From Methylobacterium aquaticum (GTDB lineage: Bacteria; Pseudomonadota; Alphaproteobacteria; Rhizobiales; Beijerinckiaceae): a stretch of 64,000 nt of DNA. Position 1 is the stretch's first letter. Each line of letters opens with the position of its first letter. The stretch is from positions 1 through 64,000 of the forward strand of contig NZ_CP043628.1 of NCBI RefSeq assembly GCF_016804325.1, written 5' to 3'. Below the pieces are notes generated by a model. That model saw only the letters and a list, made by a program, of their open reading frames with translations, was not told the origin of the DNA and did no database searches. This document shows, one piece after another, positions 1 to 8,223 of the stretch. Both the position numbers and the translations under genes were made by a program.

Positions 1-142
1 CCACGAAGATGAGGGAAGCGACTGCCTCCTGAGAGGCCCAGCTCAAGGCGCAGACCTGTGATTGGCGCGATCGGCGTGATGCTCTCGCGCTCACCAACTT
101 CACGGTCATCTACCTCGAGCTCGTTGGTCACTGACCGAAGAG

Positions 143-163
143 GGGGAGGCGGCACGCCTCCCC
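143..163 (-). terminator. Possible terminator hairpin after umuC
   Basis: A perfect 9-bp stem (GGGGAGGCG paired with CGCCTCCCC) with a 3-base loop lies 25 to 45 bases past the umuC stop codon. No T-run follows it on the minus strand, so it is at best a weak intrinsic terminator. Confidence 0.35.
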
Positions 164-187
164 TGCCCTCTCGGCTCGCTGGCGCGC

Positions 188-1446
188 TCAGACGCGCAGC
201 AGCTCGTCCCACCGCGTCGTGTAGCGCGGCGAGTGGAATTCCGCCTTCAGCTTCCAGCCCCGGTCGAGCCCCGTGCCGGCAAACCGGACCCGGTCCCGGC
301 CGTAGCGGCGGTTGATCGCGTCGATCGCCCCCATCAGCTCGACCCGCCGGTGATCGTCCGGCCGCAGGAACAGCGAGCCCTGCACGCTCCCGGCCGGCGC
401 CAGATCGAGCAGCAGGATCCCGGTCTTCTTGTAGCGGAAGCCCGGCCGGTAGATCTCCCGCAACCCACAGAGCGCCGCCCGGATCAGCCGCGCCGTGTCC
501 GCCGTCGCGATCGTCAGCCGGACATGCCGGGTCGCGTGGTACTGCGGCTCCTCCGGCTTGTGTCGGTTGGTCGACACCAGCACCGCGATCGCCGCGGCCG
601 TCAGCCCCTGCCGGCGCAGCTTCTCGGCCGAGCGCGAGACGTAGGTGGTCAGCGCCTCCGCGAGCTCGTCAAACCCTCCACCGCCCGGCCGAAGCTGCGA
701 GCCGAGCAGATCGTCCTCGCCTCCGGGCTGTCCCGCTCCAGATCGAGGCAGGGAATCCCCCGTAGCTCCAGCACCGTCCGCTGGACGACAACGTTGAACC
801 GCTGGCGGATCATCACCGGGTCGGCCGCCCGCAGTTCGAGCGGCGTCGTGATCCCGAGCGCCATGAGCTTCGGCGCCAGCCGGCCCCCGATCCCCCAGAT
901 GTCGTCGAGCGCGAGCTTGGAGAGGGCGTCGGTCTGCGCCTCCTCGGTGTCGAGCAGGCAGACCCCGCCCCGCGCCAGATCCTTCTTCGCGGTCTGGTTG
1001 GCCACCTTGGCCAACGTCTTCGTCGGCGCGATCCCGACGCAGACGGGTATCCCCGTCTGGCGTGCGACCGTCGCCCGAAGCCGTCGTCCGTGGCCCTCAG
1101 GATCGCCGAACCCCGCGAGCCCCAGGAACGCCTCGTCGATCGAGTACACCTCCAGGTCCGGGGTGAACTCGCTCAGGACCCGCATCACGCGCGCGGAGAT
1201 GTCCCCGTAGAGGGTGTAGTTCGAGCTGAAGACCTGCACGCCCCACGCCGCGAACTCCCGCTTCCGCAGGTGAAAGGCGTCACCCATCTTGATCCCGAAC
1301 GCCTTCGCCTCGTTGCTCCTGGCGATCACGCAGCCATCGTTGTTCGACAGCACCACCAACGGCTTGCCCGAAAGCTCGGGCTGAAACAGCCGCTCGCACG
1401 AGGCGTAGAAATTGTTGCAGTCGACCAGGGCAACGAGTCCGGGCAT
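188..1446 (-). CDS. umuC: UmuC, Y-family translesion polymerase (frameshifted in this sequence)
   Basis: Catalytic subunit of DNA polymerase V for error-prone bypass of DNA damage. The N-terminal frame (1446 down to about 675) has the palm-domain signatures VDCNNFYASCERLF, SNNDGCVIAR and YSIDEAFLG, including the catalytic Asp and Asp-Glu residues. The C-terminal half (little-finger region, from FDELAEALTTY onward) continues in another frame from about 674 to 188. The frames join if one G is added to the GGG run (CCC at 674-676 on the plus strand), giving a protein of about 420 aa, the usual UmuC length. It starts 16 bases after umuD on the same strand, as in a umuDC operon. As written, translation stops after 265 aa and the product would lack its DNA-grip domain. 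A sequencing error is the simplest explanation, but real inactivation cannot be excluded. Confidence 0.85.
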
Positions 1447-1462
1447 ACGCGGATCATCGCCT

Positions 1463-2031
1463 CTAAAAAACGCGCGACGAGCCGGTGACCACGCCCCAGA
1501 CCTGGAAGTCCGCTTCCTCCGGCACGGTGATGTCGGGAAACGCGGGGTTCTCCGCCTTCAGGATCACCTCGTCGCCGCGCTTGAGGTAGGTCTTCATCGT
1601 GAAGTCGCCGTTGAGGCACGCCACCACGATGCAGCCCGACCGCGGCCGGCGCGCCTTGTCGACCACCGCGATGTCGCCGGGAAACAATCCCCGGCCGGTC
1701 ATGCTCTCGCCGGCGACCCGGACCAGGAACACGCTCGGCGCGCCGATCCCATGCAGCTCATTGAGATCGAGCGGACGCTCCAGGCTGTCCTCGGCCGGCG
1801 ACGGGAAACCGCACGCCACCGACGCCGTCACCAGGGGGCGCTCGCGGAGGTCCGGACCTCCCCCTTCAGGAAGGCGCCGATCCCGCTCGCGGAACCGCCC
1901 CGGGCCGCCGCCACACGCCTGGCGGCATCCGCGATGTCGACTGGCAAGCGGACGACCTTCGTCGGCTCGGCCGGCGGCCTCCCCGCCCCTTCCCGGGGCC
2001 CACCCCAGGACGTCCGCTTGCTCTGCCGCAT
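1463..2031 (-). CDS. umuD: UmuD, self-cleaving polymerase V accessory protein (frameshifted in this sequence)
   Basis: LexA/UmuD-type S24 peptidase that matures by RecA-stimulated self-cleavage and then partners UmuC. The C-terminal frame has the cleavage site ACGFPSPAED, the nucleophile Ser in AGESMTG and the general-base Lys in FTMKTYL, so the active site is complete. The N-terminal 66 residues, starting MRQSKRTSWGGPREGAGRP, are in another frame. They join the C-terminal part if the five-G run at 1834-1838 (plus strand) is read as six. The start at 2031 is preceded by GGAGGG. The corrected length is about 190 aa, longer than E. coli UmuD because of the basic N-terminal extension. Confidence 0.82.
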
Positions 2032-2047
2032 CTGCCCGACCCTCCGT

Positions 2048-2072
2048 CTTGAAATCCGTAACGGATATCAAG
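2048..2072. promoter_or_regulatory. Inverted repeat upstream of umuD, candidate operator
   Basis: CTTGAAATCCG, a 3-base spacer and CGGATATCAAG form an 11-bp inverted repeat with one mismatch, 17 bases before the umuD start. I did not find the alphaproteobacterial LexA pattern (GTTC, seven bases, GTTC) here. The repressor is unknown. Confidence 0.4.
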
Positions 2073-2268
2073 CGCACGGGTTGCGCCCAGGGTCGAGAGT
2101 CGTCGCGCGTCAAGCGAAAAGACGCGCCGTAGGGTGTGAATTCAGTGGATAACCCATGCATCCGGACCCTGAGCAGCGCTCGCGACCGCGGTCGGACACC
2201 GCTGCAGGCAACCGCTCGGGAACACCGACGCGGGCATTCCCCTCATCAGCCACCACTCCCGATCGAAA

Positions 2269-2284
2269 GTTGGCCGCGGCCAAC
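2269..2284. repeat. parS-like palindrome upstream of repA
   Basis: Perfect 16-bp palindrome GTTGGCCGCGGCCAAC, fitting the repABC parS pattern GTTNNCNGCNGNNAAC. It lies about 185 bases before repA and is the first of eight identical copies. It is probably bound by the RepB protein encoded downstream. The rest of 2162-2467 holds no gene I can support. Confidence 0.8.
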
Positions 2285-2416
2285 TCCGGCTTTTCCCTCA
2301 CGTTCAATGACTTCTAGAGCCTGGCGCCCTGTCGGATCCATCCGTGCTCACCATCCGCAAGGTAAGGATCCATTAACGATTAAATTCTTGCAAAGCTGAA
2401 CTGTTTATGGATATAT

Positions 2417-2455
2417 AAAACGGATTGGTACCGTTTTTTCGGCCAAATCCGTTTT
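2417..2455. promoter_or_regulatory. Nested inverted repeats before repA, likely operator
   Basis: Two overlapping palindromes sit just before repA. An inner one pairs AAAACGG with CCGTTTT (2417-2437). An outer one pairs AAAACGGATTGG (2417-2428) with CCAAATCCGTTTT (2443-2455). The repeat ends 12 bases before the repA ATG in an otherwise AT-rich leader. It is best read as an autorepression site for RepA or RepA/RepB. An origin role is possible but unproven. Confidence 0.5.
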
Positions 2456-2467
2456 CAAGGGCATAGC

Positions 2468-3688
2468 ATGTCGTCGCTCGCTGTATCTCAGGTAGAAGCC
2501 ACTGCCTCTTCAGACGATCGCATATCGACGCATGCTCGTCTCCTCTCCGCCCAGCTACAGTCAATGCGTGAGCGGTTTTTTCCTCCCGAAGCGCAGAAGG
2601 AGCTTCGTAGATTTTCTATTGGCGAAGTCTCTCGGCTTGTCTCCGTGTCTGACAGCCATCTGCGCGCGCTGTCCCTGGAGCAGCTTGGCCCATCTCCTGA
2701 AATCCAAGCGAATGGTAGGAGACTGTATTCGCTTGCGCAGATCGGTGAACTACGAAAGTACCTGGCTGAGGCAAGACCTAAAGATGCAAAGAACTTCCTG
2801 CCATGTCGTGGTGAGGGAGAGCGTCTTCAAACCCTTGCATGCGTCAACTTCAAGGGCGGTTCAGCGAAGACAACAACCACCCTGTATCTTGCTCAATGGC
2901 TGGCCCTCCAGGGATACCGCGTCCTAGCAGTCGATCTCGACCCGCAGGCATCGCTCAGTGCCATGTTCGGGATCCAGCCCGAATTTGACCTTCGCTGGGG
3001 TGATACGCTCTACGGCGCTATTCGATACGACGATAAACGCAAGCCTCTGCGTGACATCATTCGTAAAACCTATTTTCATGGACTCGATCTCGTTCCAGGT
3101 AACCTCGAACTCATGGAGTTTGAGCACGAGACCCCCAGCATGTTGTCCAGTCCTCAGCGTGCCGACGGAGGGATGTTTTTCGAGCGTGTCGGCCATGCTC
3201 TCGCTTCAGTGCAAGAGGACTACGATCTGGTCGTCATCGATTGCCCGCCGCAACTCGGGTATCTGACCCTCGGGGCGGTGTGTGCCGCGACTTCTCTCCT
3301 GATTACGATCCACCCGCAGATGGTGGACGTCGCGTCCATGTCCCAGTTCCTGCTGATGGCCTCCGATCTGATGCGGGTTGTCCGCGAGGCCGGTGGCGAT
3401 CTCTCCCACGATTTCATCCGCTATGTCGTGACGCGCCACGAGCCGCACGATGGGCCGCAGAGCCAGATCGTTGCTCTCCTGCGCAGCCTGTTCGGGGATG
3501 ACGTTCTTGCCGCCTCCGTCTGGAAGTCCACTGCGATCGCCGATGCCGGCCTGACGAAGCAGAGCCTGTACGAACTCGAGCGGAATAGCGTCGGCCGCGC
3601 GACCTACGATCGGGCTTATGAGAGCCTGGACGCCGTCCATCGGGAGATCCTCGGGCTCGTTCACAGGGCCTGGGGACGGGTCGCGTGA
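2468..3688 (+). CDS. repA: RepA, ParA-type partition ATPase of a repABC-like plasmid
   Basis: Walker-type ATPase that moves plasmid copies with RepB and parS and usually represses its own operon. The 406-aa length is normal for RepA. Residues 1-115 hold the N-terminal region with a helix-turn-helix-like part (FSIGEVSRLVSVSDSHLRAL). The deviant Walker A motif KGGSAKTTTT follows at about residue 136, then AVDLDPQAS (Walker A') and VVIDCPPQLGY (Walker B). The stop codon overlaps a GTG start of the next small ORF, suggesting translational coupling towards repB. A nested operator-like palindrome lies directly upstream. Confidence 0.93.
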   Translation: MSSLAVSQVEATASSDDRISTHARLLSAQLQSMRERFFPPEAQKELRRFSIGEVSRLVSVSDSHLRALSLEQLGPSPEIQANGRRLYSLAQIGELRKYLAEARPKDAKNFLPCRGEGERLQTLACVNFKGGSAKTTTTLYLAQWLALQGYRVLAVDLDPQASLSAMFGIQPEFDLRWGDTLYGAIRYDDKRKPLRDIIRKTYFHGLDLVPGNLELMEFEHETPSMLSSPQRADGGMFFERVGHALASVQEDYDLVVIDCPPQLGYLTLGAVCAATSLLITIHPQMVDVASMSQFLLMASDLMRVVREAGGDLSHDFIRYVVTRHEPHDGPQSQIVALLRSLFGDDVLAASVWKSTAIADAGLTKQSLYELERNSVGRATYDRAYESLDAVHREILGLVHRAWGRVA

Positions 3689-3927
3689 GCCGCAAGCCTA
3701 CAACCCGGGACCCCTCTTCCATGATCTCGGGCGCCGGAAGGTTGGCCGCGGCCAACTCAGGCCGGGACGTCGTGGCCGATTGGGGCCAGCCCTTATGTTC
3801 CGCCGCTGCCGCCCGCGCCCCCTCCCCCGAAAAGTTGGCCGCGGCCAACTTTCGCGCCAGCAGCACCTCACAGCACCGACCCATCCCGGCTGAGTCCGTC
3901 CACACCGCTTGGAGGCGGGCAGCATGA
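3685..3927 (+). CDS. Short ORF between repA and repB carrying two parS sites
   Basis: An 80-codon ORF starting with GTG that overlaps the repA stop (GTGA) and whose TGA overlaps the repB ATG (ATGA). The two tight overlaps argue that it is translated as part of a coupled operon. It has no recognisable domain. Two parS palindromes within it read as RLAAANS and KLAAANF, the same frame used in repB. It may be a real linker peptide, or an ORF kept open only because the palindrome encodes no stops in that frame. Confidence 0.4.
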   Translation: MSRKPTTRDPSSMISGAGRLAAANSGRDVVADWGQPLCSAAAARAPSPEKLAAANFRASSTSQHRPIPAESVHTAWRRAA

Positions 3928-4273
3928 AACGCCGCGACGCAATCCGGGACCTGTATGCCCCGAGCCCCAACCTCGGAAAGTTGGCCGCGGCCAACTCGCC
4001 TCCGAGCACCGGCTCGGATCAGCCCGCCCCCCTGCTGCCGAGGCCGTCAGCCCGACTCCCGACCCCGAGAAGTTGGCCGCGGCCAACTCCGGTTCAGGCA
4101 CTGACGCGGGCCAGGCTATCGATGTCGGCTCCCACCGAACCGAACAAGCACCTGAGTCCGAAAAGTTGGCCGCGGCCAACTCGCCTCGCCACACCGCCAC
4201 GGGTCTGCCCGGGCACCCGGGTCACGAACCGACCTCTCACGCCCCTGCCACAGAGAAGTTGGCCGCGGCCAAC
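3741..4273. repeat. Array of six parS palindromes phased at 93 bp
   Basis: Six perfect copies of GTTGGCCGCGGCCAAC begin at 3741, 3834, 3980, 4072, 4165 and 4258. Start-to-start spacings are 93, 146, 92, 93 and 93 bp. The 92-bp interval contains the C-run where repB appears to have lost one base, so its true spacing is probably also 93. Intervening sequence is not conserved apart from Pro/Glu-rich codons before each site. The last four copies lie inside the repB N-terminal coding region. The palindrome matches the repABC parS pattern. Confidence 0.85.
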
Positions 4274-5236
4274 TCTCGTTCCGCCGACCCGTCACCGGAC
4301 GGAAGGGTACCAGCAGGACCCGTCCGGGCAATGAGCCTCTCGCTTTCTCGGATGGACGACGATCGCCGCGCACTCCAAGCAGCGCTGGCCAGGGGGCAGA
4401 CCATCGTCGACCTCGACCCGGCTTTGATCGATCCCTCCTTCGTGAAGGACCGGCTCGATCATGACGGTGGTACCTTCGGCGAGTTCAAGCGCCAGATCGA
4501 GGAACACGGGCAGGAAGTCCCGATCCTAGTCCGCCCGCATCCCACCCGCATGGGACGGTATCAGGTCGCTTACGGGCACCGGCGTTTGCGGGCCCTGACC
4601 GAACTTGGTCGTCAGGTCCGCGCCGTCGTACGCGAGCTGAACGATGCTGACCTCGTCGTCGCCCAGGGTCTCGAGAACTCCGCCCGCCAGGATCTGAGCT
4701 ACATCGAACGGGCGCTGTTTGCCTGCCGCCTTGAAGACCACGGCTTCGAGCGGACGATCATCACGAACGCGCTTTCCATCGACAAAGGTGAGCTGTCGAA
4801 GCTGATCGCCGTCGCACGAGCCGTGCCGGAGAAAATCGTAACCAGGATCGGTCCCGCGCCGAAGATCGGTCGCCGCCGCTGGGTTGCTCTCGCCGAGCAC
4901 ATCAAGACCCCGTCCGTCGCGAGGGCGGTCGAGAAGGCCGTGATGGATGACGCCTTCGTGGCGCTCGACAGCGATGCACGCTTCGCCAGGATCGCCGCAC
5001 TCGTCACTCCCCAGAAGCCCTCTCCGGCCACATCGAAGCTGTGGGAAGGGCAAGGTGGTCAAGCTACAGCAGAGATCTCCCGCAAGGGTGCAACCGTCAC
5101 CCTGGCCATCAATCGCGACCCCTCGTTCGGTGAATTCGTCGCCGCGCGCCTCGACGAACTTTATGCCACGTTCCTCCACCAGCAGGCGTCCGAGGCCCGG
5201 AGTTCCGAGGATGAAACCGCGCCAGGCCGGCGGTGA
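3924..5236 (+). CDS. repB: RepB, ParB-type centromere-binding protein (frameshifted in this sequence)
   Basis: CTP-dependent ParB family protein that binds parS and works with RepA. The N-terminal frame starts MKRRDAIRDLYAPSP at 3924, overlapping the previous stop. It joins the main frame if the six-C run at 4027-4032 is read as seven, giving PAPPAAEAVSPTPDPEKLAAANS. The next residues hold KLAAANS repeats every 31 aa, encoded by the parS sites. The conserved core begins at GPVRAMSLSLSRM near 4325, followed by the ParB motifs AYGHRRLRA and ENSARQDLSYIERA, a helix-turn-helix region and a C-terminal dimerisation region. As written, translation could start only inside the repeat region or at the ATG at 4331. 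No repC follows. Confidence 0.88.
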
Positions 5237-5254
5237 TCGCCTCGCTTTCCGAAA

Positions 5255-5270
5255 GTTGGCCGCGGCCAAC
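5255..5270. repeat. parS-like palindrome downstream of repB
   Basis: Eighth perfect copy of GTTGGCCGCGGCCAAC, 19 bases after the repB stop codon, in non-coding sequence. Confidence 0.8.
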
Positions 5271-5295
5271 TCCGGTGCTTCGTCGGTAGGGTGCA

Positions 5296-5400
5296 GGGCG
5301 CGTCCCTCCGGGACCGGGCTCTACTCGCCGCCTGCAACGGCTCCCCGAACCCGCTTATGCGGTTTCGGCCCTTCGGGTGACGATCAACCTCGCGCGGCCC
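5296..5400. repeat. 105-bp dispersed repeat, copy 1
   Basis: First of three direct copies (others at 6667-6771 and 8224-8325). Shared blocks include GGGCTCTACTCGC, CGGCTCCCCGAACCCGCT and TTCGGGTGACGATCA. It lies in the non-coding stretch between repB and the nuclease-like gene. Function unknown. Confidence 0.75.
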
Positions 5401-5495
5401 TCCGAGAGGGCTGAGGGCCGCAATAGGCCGGACCTCACGAAACACCCCGCCTCGCAGGCCTCCTTGCGTCGGCCTCTATCCCAGCGCGCGCCGAG

Positions 5496-5876
5496 ATGGT
5501 CGACGGCAACCTGATCCACATCATCGACGGCGATACGGTCGAGTTGGCCGGGGAACGCATCCGCCTCGTAGAGCCGGACGGTTCGGAGTTCTCGAAGCCA
5601 CGCCGCAACACTGAACTCGCCAAGGGCCTGCGCGCTTCGGGGCGCCTGCGCCAGCTCCTCAAGGGGCCGGTCAGGATCGAGCGGACCGAACGCTATCGCC
5701 GCACTCTCGCGTCTGTCGTGGCACCTGAAGGCAAGGTGGCCGACATCCTGATCCGGGAAGGACTGGCGATTCCCTACAAGCCGGGCTTCGAGGCCTACCA
5801 GCAGTGCGCCGAGCATTGGTGCCCGGGACAGGGCAGGGGGCCAACGTCGCCCGTTCAGGGAGGGGAACGGTTCTAG
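5496..5876 (+). CDS. Thermonuclease-like (SNase fold) protein, possibly 5'-truncated
   Basis: Small staphylococcal-nuclease-fold protein of 126 aa. It shows the calcium-site motif IIDGDTVEL, the arginine strand ERIRL and, later, the RYRRTLA arginine segment and a C-terminal EHWCPG typical of the alphaproteobacterial family. The usual acidic loop (IDAPE in relatives) reads EPDGSE, so the catalytic acid is uncertain. The 15 codons before the ATG (5451-5495) read in frame as LAGLLASASIPARAE, a convincing signal-peptide core, but no start codon precedes them before an in-frame TAG. The gene may have lost its first codons, or may start from an unseen codon. Confidence 0.65.
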   Translation: MVDGNLIHIIDGDTVELAGERIRLVEPDGSEFSKPRRNTELAKGLRASGRLRQLLKGPVRIERTERYRRTLASVVAPEGKVADILIREGLAIPYKPGFEAYQQCAEHWCPGQGRGPTSPVQGGERF

Positions 5877-5989
5877 TTGAAGGCCATTGGTCTGGCAGTC
5901 ACACCAGCCTGCCGCCCGTTGGCCGCTCGGTTGGCGTCACCCGCGGGCCGGGCCTCCGTGACGGAGAACACCCCGGTCCGCCGCCCTGC

Positions 5990-6463
5990 TCACCCGATTG
6001 CGAACAGCTCGAGTTGACCGGGCGCCACCCGCTTGCGCGACGATCGCTTGGCCGGGGCCGGCCTGGACATGAGCTTAGGTTGCATGAACGACGGCAGTGC
6101 CTCGCCCGGCTTGCCGTGCAGAACCGCGCCTATGATCGAGCTGCCTTCGCCATGCAGCAGCACGTACAGGACGAGGCTCGAGGCCCGTAGGATCTCTTGC
6201 CGAAGCGGCTCGTTGACAGGCAGCCCAGAAAGCGCCGCCATCAGGCACGACAGGCCGACCGAGGCCACGCCCATCGCCTCGAACTCGATTTCGCGTAGTC
6301 CCCACCGCTGACGCGAAGCCCCCGCCGTTGTCGACGGGAACGGGTTGGCCGCGACCACCGTCGCCTCATCAACCACGAAAGCCGCCAACTGCTCGCGGTC
6401 GATGATCGAACCAGCTCGCAACACGCCGGCGATCCGGCGCTTCTGATCCGCGGTGTCCTGCAA
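5990..6463 (-). CDS. Unknown protein, 157 aa
   Basis: I do not recognise a family. The reading frame is open over 157 codons with plausible GC-rich codon use. It has a hydrophobic middle segment (ASVGLSCLMAALSGL and ASSLVLYVLLHGEG) and a basic tail (PAPAKRSSRKRVAPG) ending LELFAIG. No signal peptide or known catalytic motif is visible. The gene stands alone between the nuclease-like gene and a DUF2726 protein. Confidence 0.45.
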   Translation of the reverse strand: MQDTADQKRRIAGVLRAGSIIDREQLAAFVVDEATVVAANPFPSTTAGASRQRWGLREIEFEAMGVASVGLSCLMAALSGLPVNEPLRQEILRASSLVLYVLLHGEGSSIIGAVLHGKPGEALPSFMQPKLMSRPAPAKRSSRKRVAPGQLELFAIG

Positions 6464-6627
6464 CGAAGCCCCCGATCCACCTGACCATCTTCATGACCCG
6501 AGCGGGGTCGATCAGCCAAGCTCCCATGCGAATGGTAGGGGAGGGGCCGGACAAGCCGAACCAGGTTGGGGCCGATGCGCCCGCGGAGATATCAGGCCAC
6601 TTACACGATCGCCCCACCCTGGAAGAA

Positions 6628-6643
6628 GTTGGCCGCGGCTCAC
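6628..6643. repeat. Degenerate parS palindrome
   Basis: GTTGGCCGCGGCTCAC keeps the left half of the parS palindrome, preceded by AAGAA as in the true copies, but the right half has decayed. It sits in a 6464-6949 stretch without a supported gene. Confidence 0.45.
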
Positions 6644-6666
6644 TTATACGCCGCGCAAAGAGGGAA

Positions 6667-6771
6667 GGGCGCGTCCCTTCAGGATCGGGCTCTACTCGCT
6701 GCCTGCGACGGCTCCCCGAACCCGCTGTCGCCGTGTCGGCCTTTCGGGTGACGATCAACCTCGCGCGGCCC
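6667..6771. repeat. 105-bp dispersed repeat, copy 2
   Basis: Direct copy of the repeat at 5296-5400, slightly diverged in the middle (GCTGTCGCCGTGTCGGCC replaces the hairpin-like section of the other copies). It lies 24 bases after the degenerate parS site. Confidence 0.7.
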
Positions 6772-6949
6772 GCACTCACCGGAGAGGTCATCTCCCGGTC
6801 TGGAGATCCGCAGCTGGCCGCCTTCAGCGCGCAGCCGCTCCTCCGGTCTCGCCGTGACACCCTCTTGGCTCGTCCGGGGCCAATCAGCCAGGCTGGCTCG
6901 TGCCCGGCGTGGGTCAAGCAATCAGGCCCGCCGAACCGGCTTTGCGCTG

Positions 6950-7453
6950 CTACGCGCGGAGAGAGGCCGTTGCCTCCCGCACAATCGACTCTGTTGGCCG
7001 CGGCCGTGACGGGATCCGGATCACCCGGTACTGCCCCAATGCCAGCAACGCATCGCGTGCCCGATCATTCTCCGCATCGTGGCTCGCGTCGTCCAGCTCG
7101 ACCACCGCCTCGACGCTGCCCGTGTCCGGGTCGATCACCACGAAATCCACGATCTTCTGGCCGAACCGGTTCCGTGTCCGCCAGAACTCCTTGCGACTGA
7201 GACCCCGCTGCGGCTTCAGAAGTGCCCCCATCGAGACCTGGCAGGACACGTGATGCCCCGGCAGCACGCGCCGCAGGTACTCGAGGACCTCGATTTCAGC
7301 CCTTGTCAGGAAAGCCTTTCGTTCGATCCGCGGGCCCATTCTCCGGCGAAGTACCGCCAGCAGTGCACCGAGGATACCAAGTACACCGATGGCACCTATT
7401 ATGGTCATAATGTAAAATGGCAGCATGTTCAGTGTATTTACAAATTTATTCAT
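6950..7453 (-). CDS. DUF2726 domain protein with N-terminal membrane anchor
   Basis: A 167-aa protein. Residues 10-35 form one transmembrane helix (LPFYIMTIIGAIGVLGILGA). The rest matches the DUF2726 pattern: a conserved RKEFWRTRNRFGQKIVDFVV segment, then VEAVVELDDASHD and an RVIRI strand. That layout resembles a PD-(D/E)XK nuclease-like fold, and the D in KIVDFVV and the E in VVELDD would be the metal ligands; this is inference. The start follows an AT-rich leader. Confidence 0.7.
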   Translation of the reverse strand: MNKFVNTLNMLPFYIMTIIGAIGVLGILGALLAVLRRRMGPRIERKAFLTRAEIEVLEYLRRVLPGHHVSCQVSMGALLKPQRGLSRKEFWRTRNRFGQKIVDFVVIDPDTGSVEAVVELDDASHDAENDRARDALLALGQYRVIRIPSRPRPTESIVREATASLRA

Positions 7454-7694
7454 GTGACGTATCTCAATATATAGAATATTTGAGCTTTTTTTAGAAAAAA
7501 TATGATATCATCTACGACGCTTTTGTCAAGGCAGTTATTAAATATATGCTCGTTTGCAAGCTCTCATGTTGGAGCGGTTATATGCATCGTCTCGATCCTG
7601 CGGCCTCGCGCAACGTCATGGTGTGCGTGTATATGAACATGCGCAGCCGTATAAGCCCTAAGTGATCACCGGGTGTATCAATCGTGGGGGAGTC
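7454..7694. other. AT-rich intergenic region with divergent promoters
   Basis: About 240 bases of markedly AT-rich sequence separating the minus-strand DUF2726 gene from the plus-strand nuclease-like gene. It must hold both promoters. I cannot fix their boxes with confidence. Confidence 0.4.
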
Positions 7695-8180
7695 ATGAAA
7701 ACATATCTAGCGTCGGTCATCTTGGTTTTCTCGTGCACTTGTGCGAGGTCAGAAACTCAAGAGGACCGTATGTATGTGGTCCCTGAGATCCGCTTGAAGG
7801 AATACCCGTCTACGCGAGAGTATCGGGATCACGACCCGATTGACGGTGAGGCAATCAAGGTGGTGAGTGGAGATGCAGTTATCATTAATGGCGAGAAGCA
7901 CTACCTCGCTTCAGTCTATGCACCGCAGATCGCTCGCCCTCGCTGCATGGATGAGGTAGGAAAGGGCTTGATGGCAGCCGGCCGCCTACGCCTGCTCCTG
8001 AAAGGGCCGATCATGGTCCGTCCTGCCATTTCTCTCGACCTGAAAAGAATCCCTGCAGTGCATCTGTCGTCAAATAACGAAGATGTTGGATTTAGATTAG
8101 TTAAGGAAGGGCTGGCTGTTTATTCGGGTCGCGCTGCAAACTCGGAAGAAAATTTGACATACTGGTGTCGATCGTCATGA
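7695..8180 (+). CDS. Secreted SNase-fold thermonuclease homologue
   Basis: A 161-aa protein with a signal peptide (MKTYLASVILVFSCTCARS). The start at 7695 is preceded by GGGGG at a good spacing. The mature part resembles the nuclease-like protein at 5496: VVSGDAVIINGEKHYLASVYAP corresponds to the DGDT and arginine region, and KGLMAAGRLRLLLKGPIMV matches the same block. DGDT reads SGDA and the catalytic arginines are not obvious, so enzyme activity is doubtful. Lower GC and codon use unlike its neighbours suggest separate acquisition. Confidence 0.65.
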   Translation: MKTYLASVILVFSCTCARSETQEDRMYVVPEIRLKEYPSTREYRDHDPIDGEAIKVVSGDAVIINGEKHYLASVYAPQIARPRCMDEVGKGLMAAGRLRLLLKGPIMVRPAISLDLKRIPAVHLSSNNEDVGFRLVKEGLAVYSGRAANSEENLTYWCRSS

Positions 8181-8223
8181 TAGTATAACTGGTCCTGACC
8201 GACAATGTGCGGATGGGGCTTGA

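Noticed and set aside
233-1210. Long plus-strand ORF across umuC
   Set aside because: It is the complement of umuC, Pro/Arg-rich with no domain; high GC produces many such open frames.
3741-4273. Regularly spaced palindromic repeats as a CRISPR array
   Set aside because: The repeat is a 16-bp perfect palindrome, the spacers are coding sequence in repB and there are no cas genes. The site fits repABC parS.
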